From CAYTXJ01 sp965613025 (GTDB taxonomy: Bacteria > Desulfobacterota > DSM-4660 > Desulfatiglandales > JALVMZ01), in contig CBFDUE010000012.1 in assembly GCA_965613025.1 (NCBI GenBank), forward strand, positions 1 through 43,372: 43,372 nt of DNA, given 5' to 3'. Both the position numbers and the translations under genes were made by a program. The notes beneath the pieces are model-generated. The model saw nothing but the letters and a program-made list of their open reading frames with translations. It was not told the DNA's origin and ran no database searches. Each line of letters opens with the position of its first letter. The first letter of the stretch is position 1. This document shows positions 14,707 through 23,956 of the stretch, piece by piece.

Positions 14707-15540
14707 TTATAAGATTGCTTCATTGTTTAATCTGCCAATATATACAAGAGTTGTATCCCCTTCAAGCCATACCTTTCTAAATTCATCACCTTCCTTTAAA
14801 AAGTGTATCTTAAGATCCTCCCCGCTTCGGGTTCTTACACTTATGGGCGAATTTAGACCTCTTCTTATATTACAGATCAGGGCAGTTGCAATTGCACCTG
14901 TCCCACAGGCTAAGGTCTCCTCCTCCACTCCCCTTTCATATGTCCTAAGATACACAATGTTTTTGCCCTCATCTAAATGGAAAAAATCCGCATTTGTGCC
15001 ATCTGGTTCAAAGCTTGGATGATACCTTACTGCCTTACCCCTTTCATAGACAGGATATTCATCCAATTGCTCCACCTCCACTACAAAGTGGGGAACACCG
15101 GTATTTATAAAATCACCTGTTATCTTTCTGTCGTTTACCCTCAATTCCATACCCAATCTTAATCCCTTTGGCTTTGGCATCAGCACCTTTACCCTCTTTC
15201 CAAACACTTCAGCAGATATGGGGCCTGCAAGGGTCTTAAATGTCATTTTATTTGGCGCAATCCCGTTAAGATATGCAAAACGTGCCACACACCTGCTCCC
15301 ATTACCACACATTTCCACCTCGCTCCCGTCAGAATTAAAGAAACGCCATGAAAAATCCAGATCCTCTGATCTCTCTACAAATATAAGGCCATCTGCACCC
15401 ACAGACACTCTTCTCCTGCAAAGTCTTTCAACTAACAGTCTTCTCTCATTCTCTCCTATTATGCCCTTACGATTGTCAATAATGATAAAGTCATTTCCAC
15501 TTCCACTCATCTTCCAAAATTCAAGGCCATCTATATCCAT
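14707..15540 (-). CDS. dapF: Diaminopimelate epimerase
   Basis: 277 residues. Both catalytic cysteines are present: Cys78 in 'EMCGNGSRC' and Cys212 in 'LACGTGAIA'. The N-terminal 'KMSGSGNDFIIID' is the family start. It interconverts LL- and meso-diaminopimelate, the latter used for peptidoglycan and lysine. The start lies one base after the lysA stop. The order lptM-lysA-dapF is known in other Gram-negative genomes and supports the neighbouring small-gene call. Confidence 0.96.
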   Translation of the reverse strand: MDIDGLEFWKMSGSGNDFIIIDNRKGIIGENERRLLVERLCRRRVSVGADGLIFVERSEDLDFSWRFFNSDGSEVEMCGNGSRCVARFAYLNGIAPNKMTFKTLAGPISAEVFGKRVKVLMPKPKGLRLGMELRVNDRKITGDFINTGVPHFVVEVEQLDEYPVYERGKAVRYHPSFEPDGTNADFFHLDEGKNIVYLRTYERGVEEETLACGTGAIATALICNIRRGLNSPISVRTRSGEDLKIHFLKEGDEFRKVWLEGDTTLVYIGRLNNEAIL

Positions 15541-15541
15541 A

Positions 15542-16810
15542 TCACTCTCCTAAAAGAAACGGGGGTATCTCCTCACCCCTTATAAGGTCTTCAAATGCCT
15601 CCCTCTTTCTTATAATGAAGAAACTATCGCCCTTAACCATGATCTCTGGAACCCTGCACCTGGAATTGTAATTGGATGACATGGTAAATCCATAGGCACC
15701 TGCACTCATAATTGCAAGGTATTGACCCACCTCAATGTCTTCAATCTCCCTGTCTCTTGCAAGAAAGTCACCGGACTCACATATAGGACCTACCACATCT
15801 GCCTTTATCATCCTCTTATCAGGCCCTCTCTTTATAGGCTGTATTCCGTGATAGGATCCATATAAGGCAGGTCTTATAAGATCGTTCATAGCAGCATCAA
15901 CTATTATAAAATTTTTTCCCTCAGGTGTTCTCTTTCTATATAGCACCTTGGTTACAAGGATCCCTGCATTTCCCACTATAACCCTGCCTGGCTCCAAAAT
16001 GAGGACAAGCCCTTCACTTGAAATCTTCTCTTTAATGGCATGGGCATATTCCTTTGGATGGGGAGGATCTTCATCTTGATATCTTATGCCAAGCCCACCA
16101 CCAATGTCTAAGTATCTTATATGGAGCCCGTTGCTTTTCAGATATCTTATAAGCTCTAACAGTCTTTCCAGTGCCTCTAAAAAAGGGGTAAGCTCTGTAA
16201 GTTGACTTCCTATATGACAAGAGACACCTATCGGTATAAGATTATTTAGATCATATGCCTTCATATAGAGATCAGGAGCATCGGCTATGGGAATACCAAA
16301 CTTATTTTCCCTCAGGCCAGTGGAGATATAGGGATGGGTCTTGGGATCTATGTCTGGATTTACCCTTAAGGAAATCATCACCTTTTTCCCCATCCTTTCA
16401 GCAACCCTATTTAGGTTGAAGAGCTCCTGTTCCGATTCCACATTAAACATCAATATCCCATGTCCTATTGCATATTCCAAATCTTTTCTGCTCTTTCCCA
16501 CCCCTGAATATACTATCCTTTCCATTGGAACCCCTGCCTTGACACACCTAAAGAGTTCACCAGCAGATACAATATCTGCTCCTCCTCCCTCATTTGCAAA
16601 TAGTCTCAGTATGGCAATATTAGAGTTGGATTTGACAGAAAAACAGGTAAGATGATCCATATCTGAAAATGCCCCATCAAATGCCCTGAAATGCCTGCAC
16701 AGGGTCTCATGGGAGTAGATATAGAGGGGGGTTCCCACCTCTTTTACAATATCTTCTATCCTTACATCCTCACAATATAGATCTTGCCCTCTGTAGATAA
16801 AATGATGCAT
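15542..16810 (-). CDS. lysA: Diaminopimelate decarboxylase
   Basis: 422 residues, fold type III PLP enzyme. The PLP lysine is Lys60 in 'CFSVKSNSN'; 'GGGADIVSAGEL', 'HIGSQ', 'DIGGGLGIRY', 'EPGRVIVGNAG' and 'GPICESGDFLARD' (catalytic Cys) match LysA. It makes L-lysine from meso-diaminopimelate. The ATG at 16810 lies 7 bases after the LptM-like gene. Length normal. Confidence 0.96.
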   Translation of the reverse strand: MHHFIYRGQDLYCEDVRIEDIVKEVGTPLYIYSHETLCRHFRAFDGAFSDMDHLTCFSVKSNSNIAILRLFANEGGGADIVSAGELFRCVKAGVPMERIVYSGVGKSRKDLEYAIGHGILMFNVESEQELFNLNRVAERMGKKVMISLRVNPDIDPKTHPYISTGLRENKFGIPIADAPDLYMKAYDLNNLIPIGVSCHIGSQLTELTPFLEALERLLELIRYLKSNGLHIRYLDIGGGLGIRYQDEDPPHPKEYAHAIKEKISSEGLVLILEPGRVIVGNAGILVTKVLYRKRTPEGKNFIIVDAAMNDLIRPALYGSYHGIQPIKRGPDKRMIKADVVGPICESGDFLARDREIEDIEVGQYLAIMSAGAYGFTMSSNYNSRCRVPEIMVKGDSFFIIRKREAFEDLIRGEEIPPFLLGE

Positions 16811-16817
16811 CTCTCTA

Positions 16818-16943
16818 TTAGTCCTTTATAAAAGATAGGGAAGTGATCTTTTTTATATATGGGGGTGCCTTTTTCCCGCACCCAGAAAGACAGAATATGA
16901 AAAAGATAGTGATGCATACAGAAAAAAGAAGCCATCTTTTCAA
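16818..16943 (-). CDS. lptM: LptM-like small lipoprotein, 41 aa, TTG start
   Basis: A 41-residue gene in the apparent gap between argH and lysA. It reads (M)KRWLLFSVCITIFF..., with a basic start, a hydrophobic core, and the lipobox LSGC at residues 19-22. 'GKKAPPYIKK' follows, close to the G-C-G-x-K-x-P-x-Y pattern of LptM (YifL), which assists LptD/LptE maturation in the outer membrane. The start is a TTG at 16943 overlapping the argH stop as TTGA, with AAGGAG 8 bases upstream. LptM is found next to lysA/dapF in other Gram-negative bacteria, which supports the call. What is seen: signal peptide, lipobox, coupling. What is inferred: LPS-export role. Confidence 0.8.
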   Translation of the reverse strand: MKRWLLFSVCITIFFIFCLSGCGKKAPPYIKKITSLSFIKD

Positions 16944-18319
16944 GATGATATCTCCTTCTCTGCCTCTAAAAGATTCCTCTTTACAGTCTCCATAGATGTT
17001 CCACCAGGAAGCCTCTTTCTCTCAATGGATTTATGTATATCAAGCCAATCATAGATATCATCCTCTATCTTTCTGGAAAACTGCAAAAACTCTTCCAATG
17101 TCAGCTCATCCAATTCCTTCCCCTTATCCATGGCATACAAGACAATCCTTCCTGTAATCTCATGGGCAGATCTAAATGTCACCCCTTTGTAAACCAGGTA
17201 ATCCGCCAAGTCTGTAGCCAGCAGATATCCCTTAGTAGATACCTCTTTAAGCCTATCTTCCTTGAATCTGATCTTGGAAATCAGAATTGTCATCATCTCA
17301 AGACATCCCTTAACCGTATCCAAGCTGTCAAAGACGCATTCTTTGTCTTCCTGCATATCTTTATTGTATGTAAGAGGAAGTGCCTTCATGGTGGTAAGTA
17401 AGGATATAAGGTTCCCATACACTCTTCCGGTCTTTGCCCTGATGAGTTCCACAATATCTGGATTCTTTTTCTGAGGCATAATGCTGCTTCCGGTGCTCAG
17501 GCTATCAGGCAGTTCCACAAATCCAAACTCCTGAGTTGACCATAGAATTAGCTCTTCAGAGAATCTACTTAGGTGCATCATAAGGACTGCGCAACTGTAG
17601 AGAAAGTCAAGTGCAAAATCCCTATCACTTACTGCATCCATACTGTTTGAGGATATGGCATCCATCCTGAGTTCCCTTGCCACCAAATCCCTATTTATAG
17701 GAAATGGGGTTCCAGCAAGGGCAGCGCTACCCAGAGGAAGCACATTACATGCCTTTAGGGTATATAAAAATCGCTCCCTATCCCTTTTAAGCATCTCATA
17801 ATAGGCATGAAGATGGTGAGAAAGAAGCACAGGTTGCGCCCTCTGAAGATGGGTATAGCCTGGAAGGATTAATCCCATATTTTCCTTTGCAAGTTCAATA
17901 ATCCTCTTTTGAAGTCTCTTTATACGTTCAATAATCTCTTGAATCTCCTCTTTCAAAAATAGCCTGAGATCCAGGGCAACCTGATCATTTCTGCTTCTTG
18001 CGGTATGGAGCTTTTCACCTAAGGCACCTACCTTATCAATAAGAGCGGCCTCAATAAAGGAATGTATATCTTCATAAGAATCGCTAAGTTCCAGATCTCC
18101 CCTTTCTATCTCCCGCCTTATCTCAGAAAGTGCCTCAATTATCCTTTCATGCTCTTCTTCACTAAGAATACCTGCCTCTTTTAGTGCCCTGCAATGGGCA
18201 ATGCTTCCTTCTATATCCTGTCTAAAGAGTCTTCTGTCAAAAGAAAATGATGAGTTAAAATTCCTAAAACTCTCGTCCATCTCTTCCTTAAATCTTCCAC
18301 CCCAGAGCTTTTCAGCCAT
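16940..18319 (-). CDS. argH: Argininosuccinate lyase
   Basis: 459 residues. The fumarase/lyase superfamily signature 'GSSIMPQKKNPD' carries the flexible catalytic-loop serine; 'HTARSRNDQVALDLRLF' and 'GYTHLQRAQPVLLSHHL' (catalytic His) are intact. It splits argininosuccinate to arginine and fumarate. It starts 2 bases after argG and its stop overlaps the LptM-like start. Confidence 0.97.
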   Translation of the reverse strand: MAEKLWGGRFKEEMDESFRNFNSSFSFDRRLFRQDIEGSIAHCRALKEAGILSEEEHERIIEALSEIRREIERGDLELSDSYEDIHSFIEAALIDKVGALGEKLHTARSRNDQVALDLRLFLKEEIQEIIERIKRLQKRIIELAKENMGLILPGYTHLQRAQPVLLSHHLHAYYEMLKRDRERFLYTLKACNVLPLGSAALAGTPFPINRDLVARELRMDAISSNSMDAVSDRDFALDFLYSCAVLMMHLSRFSEELILWSTQEFGFVELPDSLSTGSSIMPQKKNPDIVELIRAKTGRVYGNLISLLTTMKALPLTYNKDMQEDKECVFDSLDTVKGCLEMMTILISKIRFKEDRLKEVSTKGYLLATDLADYLVYKGVTFRSAHEITGRIVLYAMDKGKELDELTLEEFLQFSRKIEDDIYDWLDIHKSIERKRLPGGTSMETVKRNLLEAEKEISS

Positions 18320-18321
18320 CT

Positions 18322-19530
18322 CTATCCGATTTTTGCCTTAAGGGTCTGAATCTTTAATCTCAGTGCATTAAGCCTAATAAATCCCTCTGCATCCTTCTGA
18401 TTATATACTGTCTCTTCCTCAAATGTGGCAAATTCAGGATCATATATGGAGTTGGGAGATTCCCTTCCTTCAATGGTGCAATTCCCTTTATACAGCTTCA
18501 ATCTTATCTTTCCATTTACACCTCTCTGTGCCTCATCCATAAGGGACTGAAGCACCCTCCTCTCTGGTGAAAACCAGTACCCATAATATATCATCTCCGC
18601 ATATCTGGGTATCAGACTATCCCTTAGATGCATAACCTCTCTGTCCATGGTTATGGCCTCTAATGCCTTATGTGCAATCCTCAATATGGTTCCACCTGGG
18701 GTCTCATATACCCCCCTGGATTTTATCCCCACATATCTGTTTTCCACAATATCTGCCCTTCCAACCCCATTTTCACCTCCGACTCTGTTTAGATAGCTCA
18801 AAAGTGTTACTGGATCCATATCTCTCCCATTTATAGAGATGGGATTCCCATCTTCAAAGCCGATCTCTATTATTGTGGGATTATCTGGCGCCCTTTCAGG
18901 AGATACGGTCAAGATAAACATATCCTCTGGTGGAGCTTTAGATATGTCTTCAAGTATTCCCCCTTCATAGCTTATATGTAAGAGATTTCTGTCAATGGAA
19001 TAGGGTCTCTCTTTTGTAACAGAGATAGGGATTCTGTTTTCTTTTGCATATTTCATCAAGTCCTCTCTGCCTCTAAAATCCCAAATCCTCCAGGGAGATA
19101 CTATGTTTAACTCAGGTGCAAGGGCAGTATAGGAGATTTCAAACCTCACCTGATCATTTCCCTTTCCCGTGGCTCCATGACTTAGGGTATCGGCACCCAC
19201 CCTCTTTGCAACCTCCACCTGCCCTTTTGCTATAACTGGCCTTGCAATGGAAGTCCCAAGCATGTAACCCGTCTCATATATGGCATTGGCCCTGAGTAAA
19301 GGCCATACATAGTCTCTTACAAATTCATCCTTTAGATCCTCCACCACCACATCATCTGCACCTGTCTTTAAGGCCTTATCCCTTATCTCATCCAAGTCAT
19401 CACCTTGACCCACATCGGCACAGTATGCAATGACTTCACATCCATAATTCTCCTTAAGCCAATGTAAAATAACGGAGGTATCAAGTCCTCCACTATATGC
19501 CAGAACCACCCTCTTAATTTCTCCTCTCAA
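18322..19530 (-). CDS. argG: Argininosuccinate synthase
   Basis: 402 residues. The ATP-binding P-loop-like motif is 'LAYSGGLDTSV', followed by 'GATGKGNDQVRFE'. It joins citrulline and aspartate using ATP. The start is a TTG at 19530 with AAGGAGG 7 bases upstream; no nearer ATG exists and the next candidate, a GTG, would cut into the conserved beta-strand. It lies 20 bases after argF. Confidence 0.96.
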   Translation of the reverse strand: MRGEIKRVVLAYSGGLDTSVILHWLKENYGCEVIAYCADVGQGDDLDEIRDKALKTGADDVVVEDLKDEFVRDYVWPLLRANAIYETGYMLGTSIARPVIAKGQVEVAKRVGADTLSHGATGKGNDQVRFEISYTALAPELNIVSPWRIWDFRGREDLMKYAKENRIPISVTKERPYSIDRNLLHISYEGGILEDISKAPPEDMFILTVSPERAPDNPTIIEIGFEDGNPISINGRDMDPVTLLSYLNRVGGENGVGRADIVENRYVGIKSRGVYETPGGTILRIAHKALEAITMDREVMHLRDSLIPRYAEMIYYGYWFSPERRVLQSLMDEAQRGVNGKIRLKLYKGNCTIEGRESPNSIYDPEFATFEEETVYNQKDAEGFIRLNALRLKIQTLKAKIG

Positions 19531-19550
19531 GATTACCCCTCCTTACCATA

Positions 19551-20444
19551 TTATCTATCCAGTATGAGCATCTCTAAAAGTGCCTGATGAAGATAGAGCT
19601 TATTTTCTGCCTGATCAAACACAACAGATCTCTTTCCATCCATCACATCATCTGTTATCTCCTCTCCTCTGTGAGCCGGAAGACAATGCATTACGATGGA
19701 GTCAGGCTTAGAAACCCTAAGCACCTCCTCATCAATTCTGTATTGCCTAAATATCTTTAATCTTTCCTCTCTTTCCCCTTCATCACCCATACTGACCCAT
19801 ACATCAGTATTTAATACATCCGCCCCTTCTGCTGCCTCTTTAACATCCTCTGTGATGCTTATATTAGCAGTTGAATCCTTTATCTCTTCAGGCTCATATC
19901 CTCTTGGACATGCCAAGATAAGCCGGAATCCCAAGGTGCGTGCGGCATTTATCCATGAATTTGCCACATTATTCCCATCCCCTATCCATGCTATCTTTAA
20001 AGGTTCTATGTTGCCTTTCTTTTCTATCACTGTCATAATATCACTCAATACCTGACATGGATGATACTTATCACTCAGGGCATTTATAACCGGTATGGAT
20101 GAGTTTTGAGAAAAAACCTCCAATCTTTCCTGAGAATAGGTCCTAATGGCTATGACATCCAGATATCTGGATAACACCCTTGCCGTATCTTCCAGGGTCT
20201 CATCCCTGGATAGCTGCGTATCTGCCGGGTTAAGATAGATTGTTTGTCCCCCAGATCTAAACATGGCAACTTCAAAGGAGACCCTGGTTCTGGTTGAGGC
20301 CTTTTCAAAGAGAAGCCCAAGAGTGTATCCCTTAAGTCTCTGGGAATTAGTCCTTCCCTCTGCCTTTATCTTCATTGCCCTCTCTATTATCCTGTAAATA
20401 TCCTCTCTGCTCAAATCCTTAATACTTAAAAGATCCCTTTTCAT
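19551..20444 (-). CDS. argF: Ornithine carbamoyltransferase
   Basis: 297 residues. Carbamoyl-phosphate site 'EKASTRTRVSFE', 'HPCQVLSDIMT', ornithine-binding 'DVWVSMGDEGE' and 'HCLPAHRGEEI' identify OTC rather than aspartate carbamoyltransferase. It makes citrulline. The ATG at 20444 overlaps the argD stop by one base (TGATG); a GTG codon just before it is possible. Confidence 0.96.
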   Translation of the reverse strand: MKRDLLSIKDLSREDIYRIIERAMKIKAEGRTNSQRLKGYTLGLLFEKASTRTRVSFEVAMFRSGGQTIYLNPADTQLSRDETLEDTARVLSRYLDVIAIRTYSQERLEVFSQNSSIPVINALSDKYHPCQVLSDIMTVIEKKGNIEPLKIAWIGDGNNVANSWINAARTLGFRLILACPRGYEPEEIKDSTANISITEDVKEAAEGADVLNTDVWVSMGDEGEREERLKIFRQYRIDEEVLRVSKPDSIVMHCLPAHRGEEITDDVMDGKRSVVFDQAENKLYLHQALLEMLILDR

Positions 20445-21628
20445 CACACATATTCCTTAAATATGGAGTTAAGGGTATTGAGGAGCTGATCTATCTCTCT
20501 TTGGGTTATAATAAGGGGAGGAAGGAACCTGATCACATTTTCTTTTGGAGAATTTATAAGGATTCCATTCTGCATACATCTCTGAACCACCTCATCTGCC
20601 TTAATATCCAGCTCTACCCCCACAATCAGACCCATACCCCTTATATCCCTTATTATAGGATACTTGGTTTTCATCTCTTTCAGCCCCTCAATCAGATACT
20701 TTCCCATTGAGGCGCAATTATCAAGCACTCCTTCATTGAGTATATATTCTAAAACCGCCTTTGAGACCGCACAGACCAGTGGTGTGCCACCAAATGTGGA
20801 GGCATGGGCACCTGGGCCAAAGGCAGACGCAACCCTTTCAACTGATAGCATGGCACCAATGGGAAGCCCATTTGCCATGGCTTTGGCCAGAGTCATCACA
20901 TCTGGTTCAATGCCATAGTGTTCATAAGCAAATAGTCTGCCGGTTCTACCCATTCCCACCTGAACCTCATCCAGCACAAGCAAGATATCCTTTTCCTTAC
21001 AGATCTCTTCCACTCCCCTCAGATAATCCCTATCTGCGCATATCACCCCTCCTTCTCCCTGAATGGGCTCTAAGAGGATAGCGCACACCCTCTCATCAAT
21101 TGCATCTTTTAAGGCATTTATGTCATTGAAAGGCACATGCCTGAAGCCATTTAGAAGGGGATCAAAGCCCTTCTGTATCTTTTTTTGCCCAGTGGCAGTA
21201 AGGGTTGCCATCGTCCTTCCATGAAAGGAATTTTCCATGGCAATAATGACATATCTTTGGGGACCATAGTTTTCCGCAGAATATCTGCGAACCAGCTTTA
21301 TGGCCGCCTCATTTGCCTCAGCACCGCTATTGCAGAAAAATACCTTATCTGCAAAGGAGTGTTTGACCAATAGCTCTGCAAGCTCTGCCTGAGGACGTGT
21401 ATAGAAGAGGTTGGATACATGAACCAGTATCTCAGACTGGGTCTTAAGTGCATTGCTAACCACTTCAGAGCTATGACCCAGAGCACAAACAGCTATACCT
21501 CCAATGAAATCCAGATATTCCCTTCCCTTCTCATCCCATACCCTGCATCCCCTGCCCTTTACAAGGGTTATGGGAAATCTCTTATATGTATTAAAGATGT
21601 ATCTATCTGCCAATATCTTGGTATCCAT
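20444..21628 (-). CDS. argD: Acetylornithine aminotransferase
   Basis: 394 residues, class III PLP aminotransferase: 'CNSGAEANEAAIKLVRRY', 'FHGRTMATLTATGQ', 'LLVLDEVQVGMGRTG', PLP lysine in 'MTLAKAMANGLPIGA' and 'HASTFGGTPLVCAV'. It makes N-acetylornithine; such enzymes often also act on succinyl-diaminopimelate, but that step is not needed with DapL. Eleven bases after argB. Confidence 0.95.
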   Translation of the reverse strand: MDTKILADRYIFNTYKRFPITLVKGRGCRVWDEKGREYLDFIGGIAVCALGHSSEVVSNALKTQSEILVHVSNLFYTRPQAELAELLVKHSFADKVFFCNSGAEANEAAIKLVRRYSAENYGPQRYVIIAMENSFHGRTMATLTATGQKKIQKGFDPLLNGFRHVPFNDINALKDAIDERVCAILLEPIQGEGGVICADRDYLRGVEEICKEKDILLVLDEVQVGMGRTGRLFAYEHYGIEPDVMTLAKAMANGLPIGAMLSVERVASAFGPGAHASTFGGTPLVCAVSKAVLEYILNEGVLDNCASMGKYLIEGLKEMKTKYPIIRDIRGMGLIVGVELDIKADEVVQRCMQNGILINSPKENVIRFLPPLIITQREIDQLLNTLNSIFKEYV

Positions 21629-21639
21629 CCTGCCCCCTT

Positions 21640-22524
21640 CTACACAATAATCTCTGTTCCTATCCCACTTTCAGTAAAGATTTCAAGTAAAAGGGCATGT
21701 TCCACCCTTCCATCTATTATATGGGACTTCTCAACCCCTCCCTTCAGAGCATCTATACAGCACCTTACCTTTGGAATCATACCCCCCCTGATAATGCCAC
21801 TGTCTATTAGCTCTGTGGCGGTATTTACGTCAATGGATGAGATAAGGTTTCCATCCCTATCTTTTACACCTTCTGTATCTGTAAGAAGTATCAGCTTTTT
21901 TGCATTCAGACTGGAAGCAATTTGCCCTGCCACAGTATCTGCATTAATATTATAGGTTGTGCCATCACTGCCTACCCCCACAGGGGCAATTACTGGGATA
22001 AAATGCCTTTCCAAGAGTGTCCATAAGATGGCATTATTGATCTTTCTTATCTCTCCAACTAAACCCATATCTATAATTTCAGGTGGTTCATCTTTGCCCT
22101 GTGGCCTATAATATCTCATCTTTTCAGCTAAGATAAGGCTTCCATCCTTGCCAGATAGCCCTGTTGCCTTACCCCCACTCCTTTCAATAAGATGTACAAT
22201 CTCCTTATTCACCTTTCCACATAACACCATCTCCACCACATCCATGGATCTTTCATCTGTAACCCTTATACCATCTACAAAACGGCTTTCAATCCCAAGC
22301 TCCCTTAGATATTCACCTATCTGGGGGCCTCCTCCATGAACCACAATAGGCCTCAACCCCACATATCTCATAAGGACAATATCCTTTGCAAAGTTTTCCT
22401 TAAGCCTCTGATCCACCATGGCGTTTCCACCATACTTTACCACTATTATGGCATCTCTAAATCGCTGGATATATGGCAGTGCCTCAATTAATATCTTGGC
22501 CCTTACTTTTGGATCAATATTCAT
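21640..22524 (-). CDS. argB: Acetylglutamate kinase
   Basis: 294 residues from the ATG at 22524; the frame extends into hslU but family similarity starts at 'MNIDPKVRAKILIEALPYI'. Amino-acid-kinase motifs: 'VVKYGGNAM', 'IVVHGGGPQI', 'AGQIASSLNAKKLILLTDTEGV', 'GGMIPKVRCCIDAL'. The N-terminal helix is of the type found in arginine-sensitive hexameric enzymes, so feedback inhibition is plausible. It is the first arginine gene of the cluster, 25 bases after hslU. Confidence 0.95.
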   Translation of the reverse strand: MNIDPKVRAKILIEALPYIQRFRDAIIVVKYGGNAMVDQRLKENFAKDIVLMRYVGLRPIVVHGGGPQIGEYLRELGIESRFVDGIRVTDERSMDVVEMVLCGKVNKEIVHLIERSGGKATGLSGKDGSLILAEKMRYYRPQGKDEPPEIIDMGLVGEIRKINNAILWTLLERHFIPVIAPVGVGSDGTTYNINADTVAGQIASSLNAKKLILLTDTEGVKDRDGNLISSIDVNTATELIDSGIIRGGMIPKVRCCIDALKGGVEKSHIIDGRVEHALLLEIFTESGIGTEIIV

Positions 22525-22549
22525 GTTTTGGCCTTTCTCTGTGAAGCAC

Positions 22550-23956
22550 TTAGAGGATATATCTTCTGAGATCCTTATCCTCAAGTATTCCTTCTAACTT
22601 TTTCCTGACATACTCCTTATCTATTACCACCTTATCAGCGGACATATCCGATGCCTCAAAGGATATGTCATCTAAAAGGGTCTCCATAACAGTATGGAGT
22701 CTGCGTGCTCCAATATCTTCCATACCTTCATTTACAATACTTGCAATATGTGCTATCTCCTCAATGGCATCCTCCTCAAACACCAATTCAATACCCTCTG
22801 TTGCAAGTAAGGCCTTATATTGTGTTATAAGCGCATTTTTTGGCTCTTTTAAGATCCTTACAAAGTCATCTTTGGTAAGAGGATTTAACTCCACCCTTAT
22901 TGGAAACCTTCCCTGAAGCTCTGGTAGCAGATCAGAGGGCTTGCTCACATTAAATGCACCTGCCGCAATAAACAGGATATGATCCGTTCTTACCATGCCA
23001 TATTTGGTAAGCACAGTGCATCCCTCCACTATGGGAAGGAGATCCCTCTGCACTCCCTCACGGGATACATCCGGGCCATAGCGATTGCCTGAATTTGCGA
23101 TCTTATCCAGCTCATCTAAGAATATGATACCGTTTTGTTCAGTAAGTCTTATTGCCTCTTCAATTACCTTATCCATATCAATCAATTTTTGAGATTCCTC
23201 CTGATACAGTATCTCCAATGCCTCTGGAATCTTTACCCTTCTTCTTTTGGATCTCTGAGGAAAGATATTTCCAAATATCTCCTTTATATTTAATTCCATC
23301 TCTTCAAGGCCAGTGCCTGCAAATATCTCTATCATGGGAACAGATCTATTCTTTATCTCCAGCTCCACATATCTGTTATTGAGTTTACCACTTCTGAGTA
23401 ATGACCTCAGCTTTTCTCTTGTGGGATTGGTCTGTCTACTCTGCTGTGATATATCCTCCAATACCTGAGGCTCCCTTTTATCAGAGGCTGGGCTTCCACT
23501 GCTTTTGGGAAGCAATAGATCCAGCAATCTTTCCTCTGCAAGCTCCTTTGCCTTTCCTTCCACCTTTTTTTGTTCCATCTTCTTTGTCATATTCACGGCA
23601 AGCTCGGTCAAGTCCCTTATCATGGATTCCACATCCCTTCCCACATATCCCACCTCAGTAAACTTTGTGGCCTCAACCTTCAGGAAAGGTGAATTGGCAA
23701 GCTTTGCAAGTCTTCTGGCAATCTCTGTCTTTCCCACTCCAGTTGGCCCTATCATAATGATATTTTTAGGGGCTATCTCATCCCTTAGCTCCTTTGGCAC
23801 TTGTTGCCTTCGCCACCGGTTTCTAAGTGCAATGGCAACAGAGCGTTTTGCCTTTTCTTGCCCGATTATGTATTTATCCAGCTCCTGGACTATCTGCTTT
23901 GGGGTCAGCTCTCTCCTTGGAATTATCCCCTCATCCTTTACCTTAACAATACTCAT
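22550..23956 (-). CDS. hslU: HslU, ATPase subunit of the HslVU protease
   Basis: 468 residues from the ATG at 23956, inside the end of hslV (14-base overlap); GAGAG precedes it. AAA+ features: 'LDKYIIGQEKAKRSVAIALRNR', Walker A 'GPTGVGKTEIARRLA' and Walker B 'IIFLDELDKIA'. The intermediate domain (about 105-230) comes next, with sensor 2 'GARRLHTVME' and the C-terminal 'YIL' tail that docks into HslV. It unfolds substrates for HslV. Length and motifs are normal. Confidence 0.96.
   Translation of the reverse strand: MSIVKVKDEGIIPRRELTPKQIVQELDKYIIGQEKAKRSVAIALRNRWRRQQVPKELRDEIAPKNIIMIGPTGVGKTEIARRLAKLANSPFLKVEATKFTEVGYVGRDVESMIRDLTELAVNMTKKMEQKKVEGKAKELAEERLLDLLLPKSSGSPASDKREPQVLEDISQQSRQTNPTREKLRSLLRSGKLNNRYVELEIKNRSVPMIEIFAGTGLEEMELNIKEIFGNIFPQRSKRRRVKIPEALEILYQEESQKLIDMDKVIEEAIRLTEQNGIIFLDELDKIANSGNRYGPDVSREGVQRDLLPIVEGCTVLTKYGMVRTDHILFIAAGAFNVSKPSDLLPELQGRFPIRVELNPLTKDDFVRILKEPKNALITQYKALLATEGIELVFEEDAIEEIAHIASIVNEGMEDIGARRLHTVMETLLDDISFEASDMSADKVVIDKEYVRKKLEGILEDKDLRRYIL

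Noticed and set aside
21419..21955. 178-residue open frame opposite argD/argB
   Set aside because: Shadow of conserved genes; composition is typical of reverse-frame translation.
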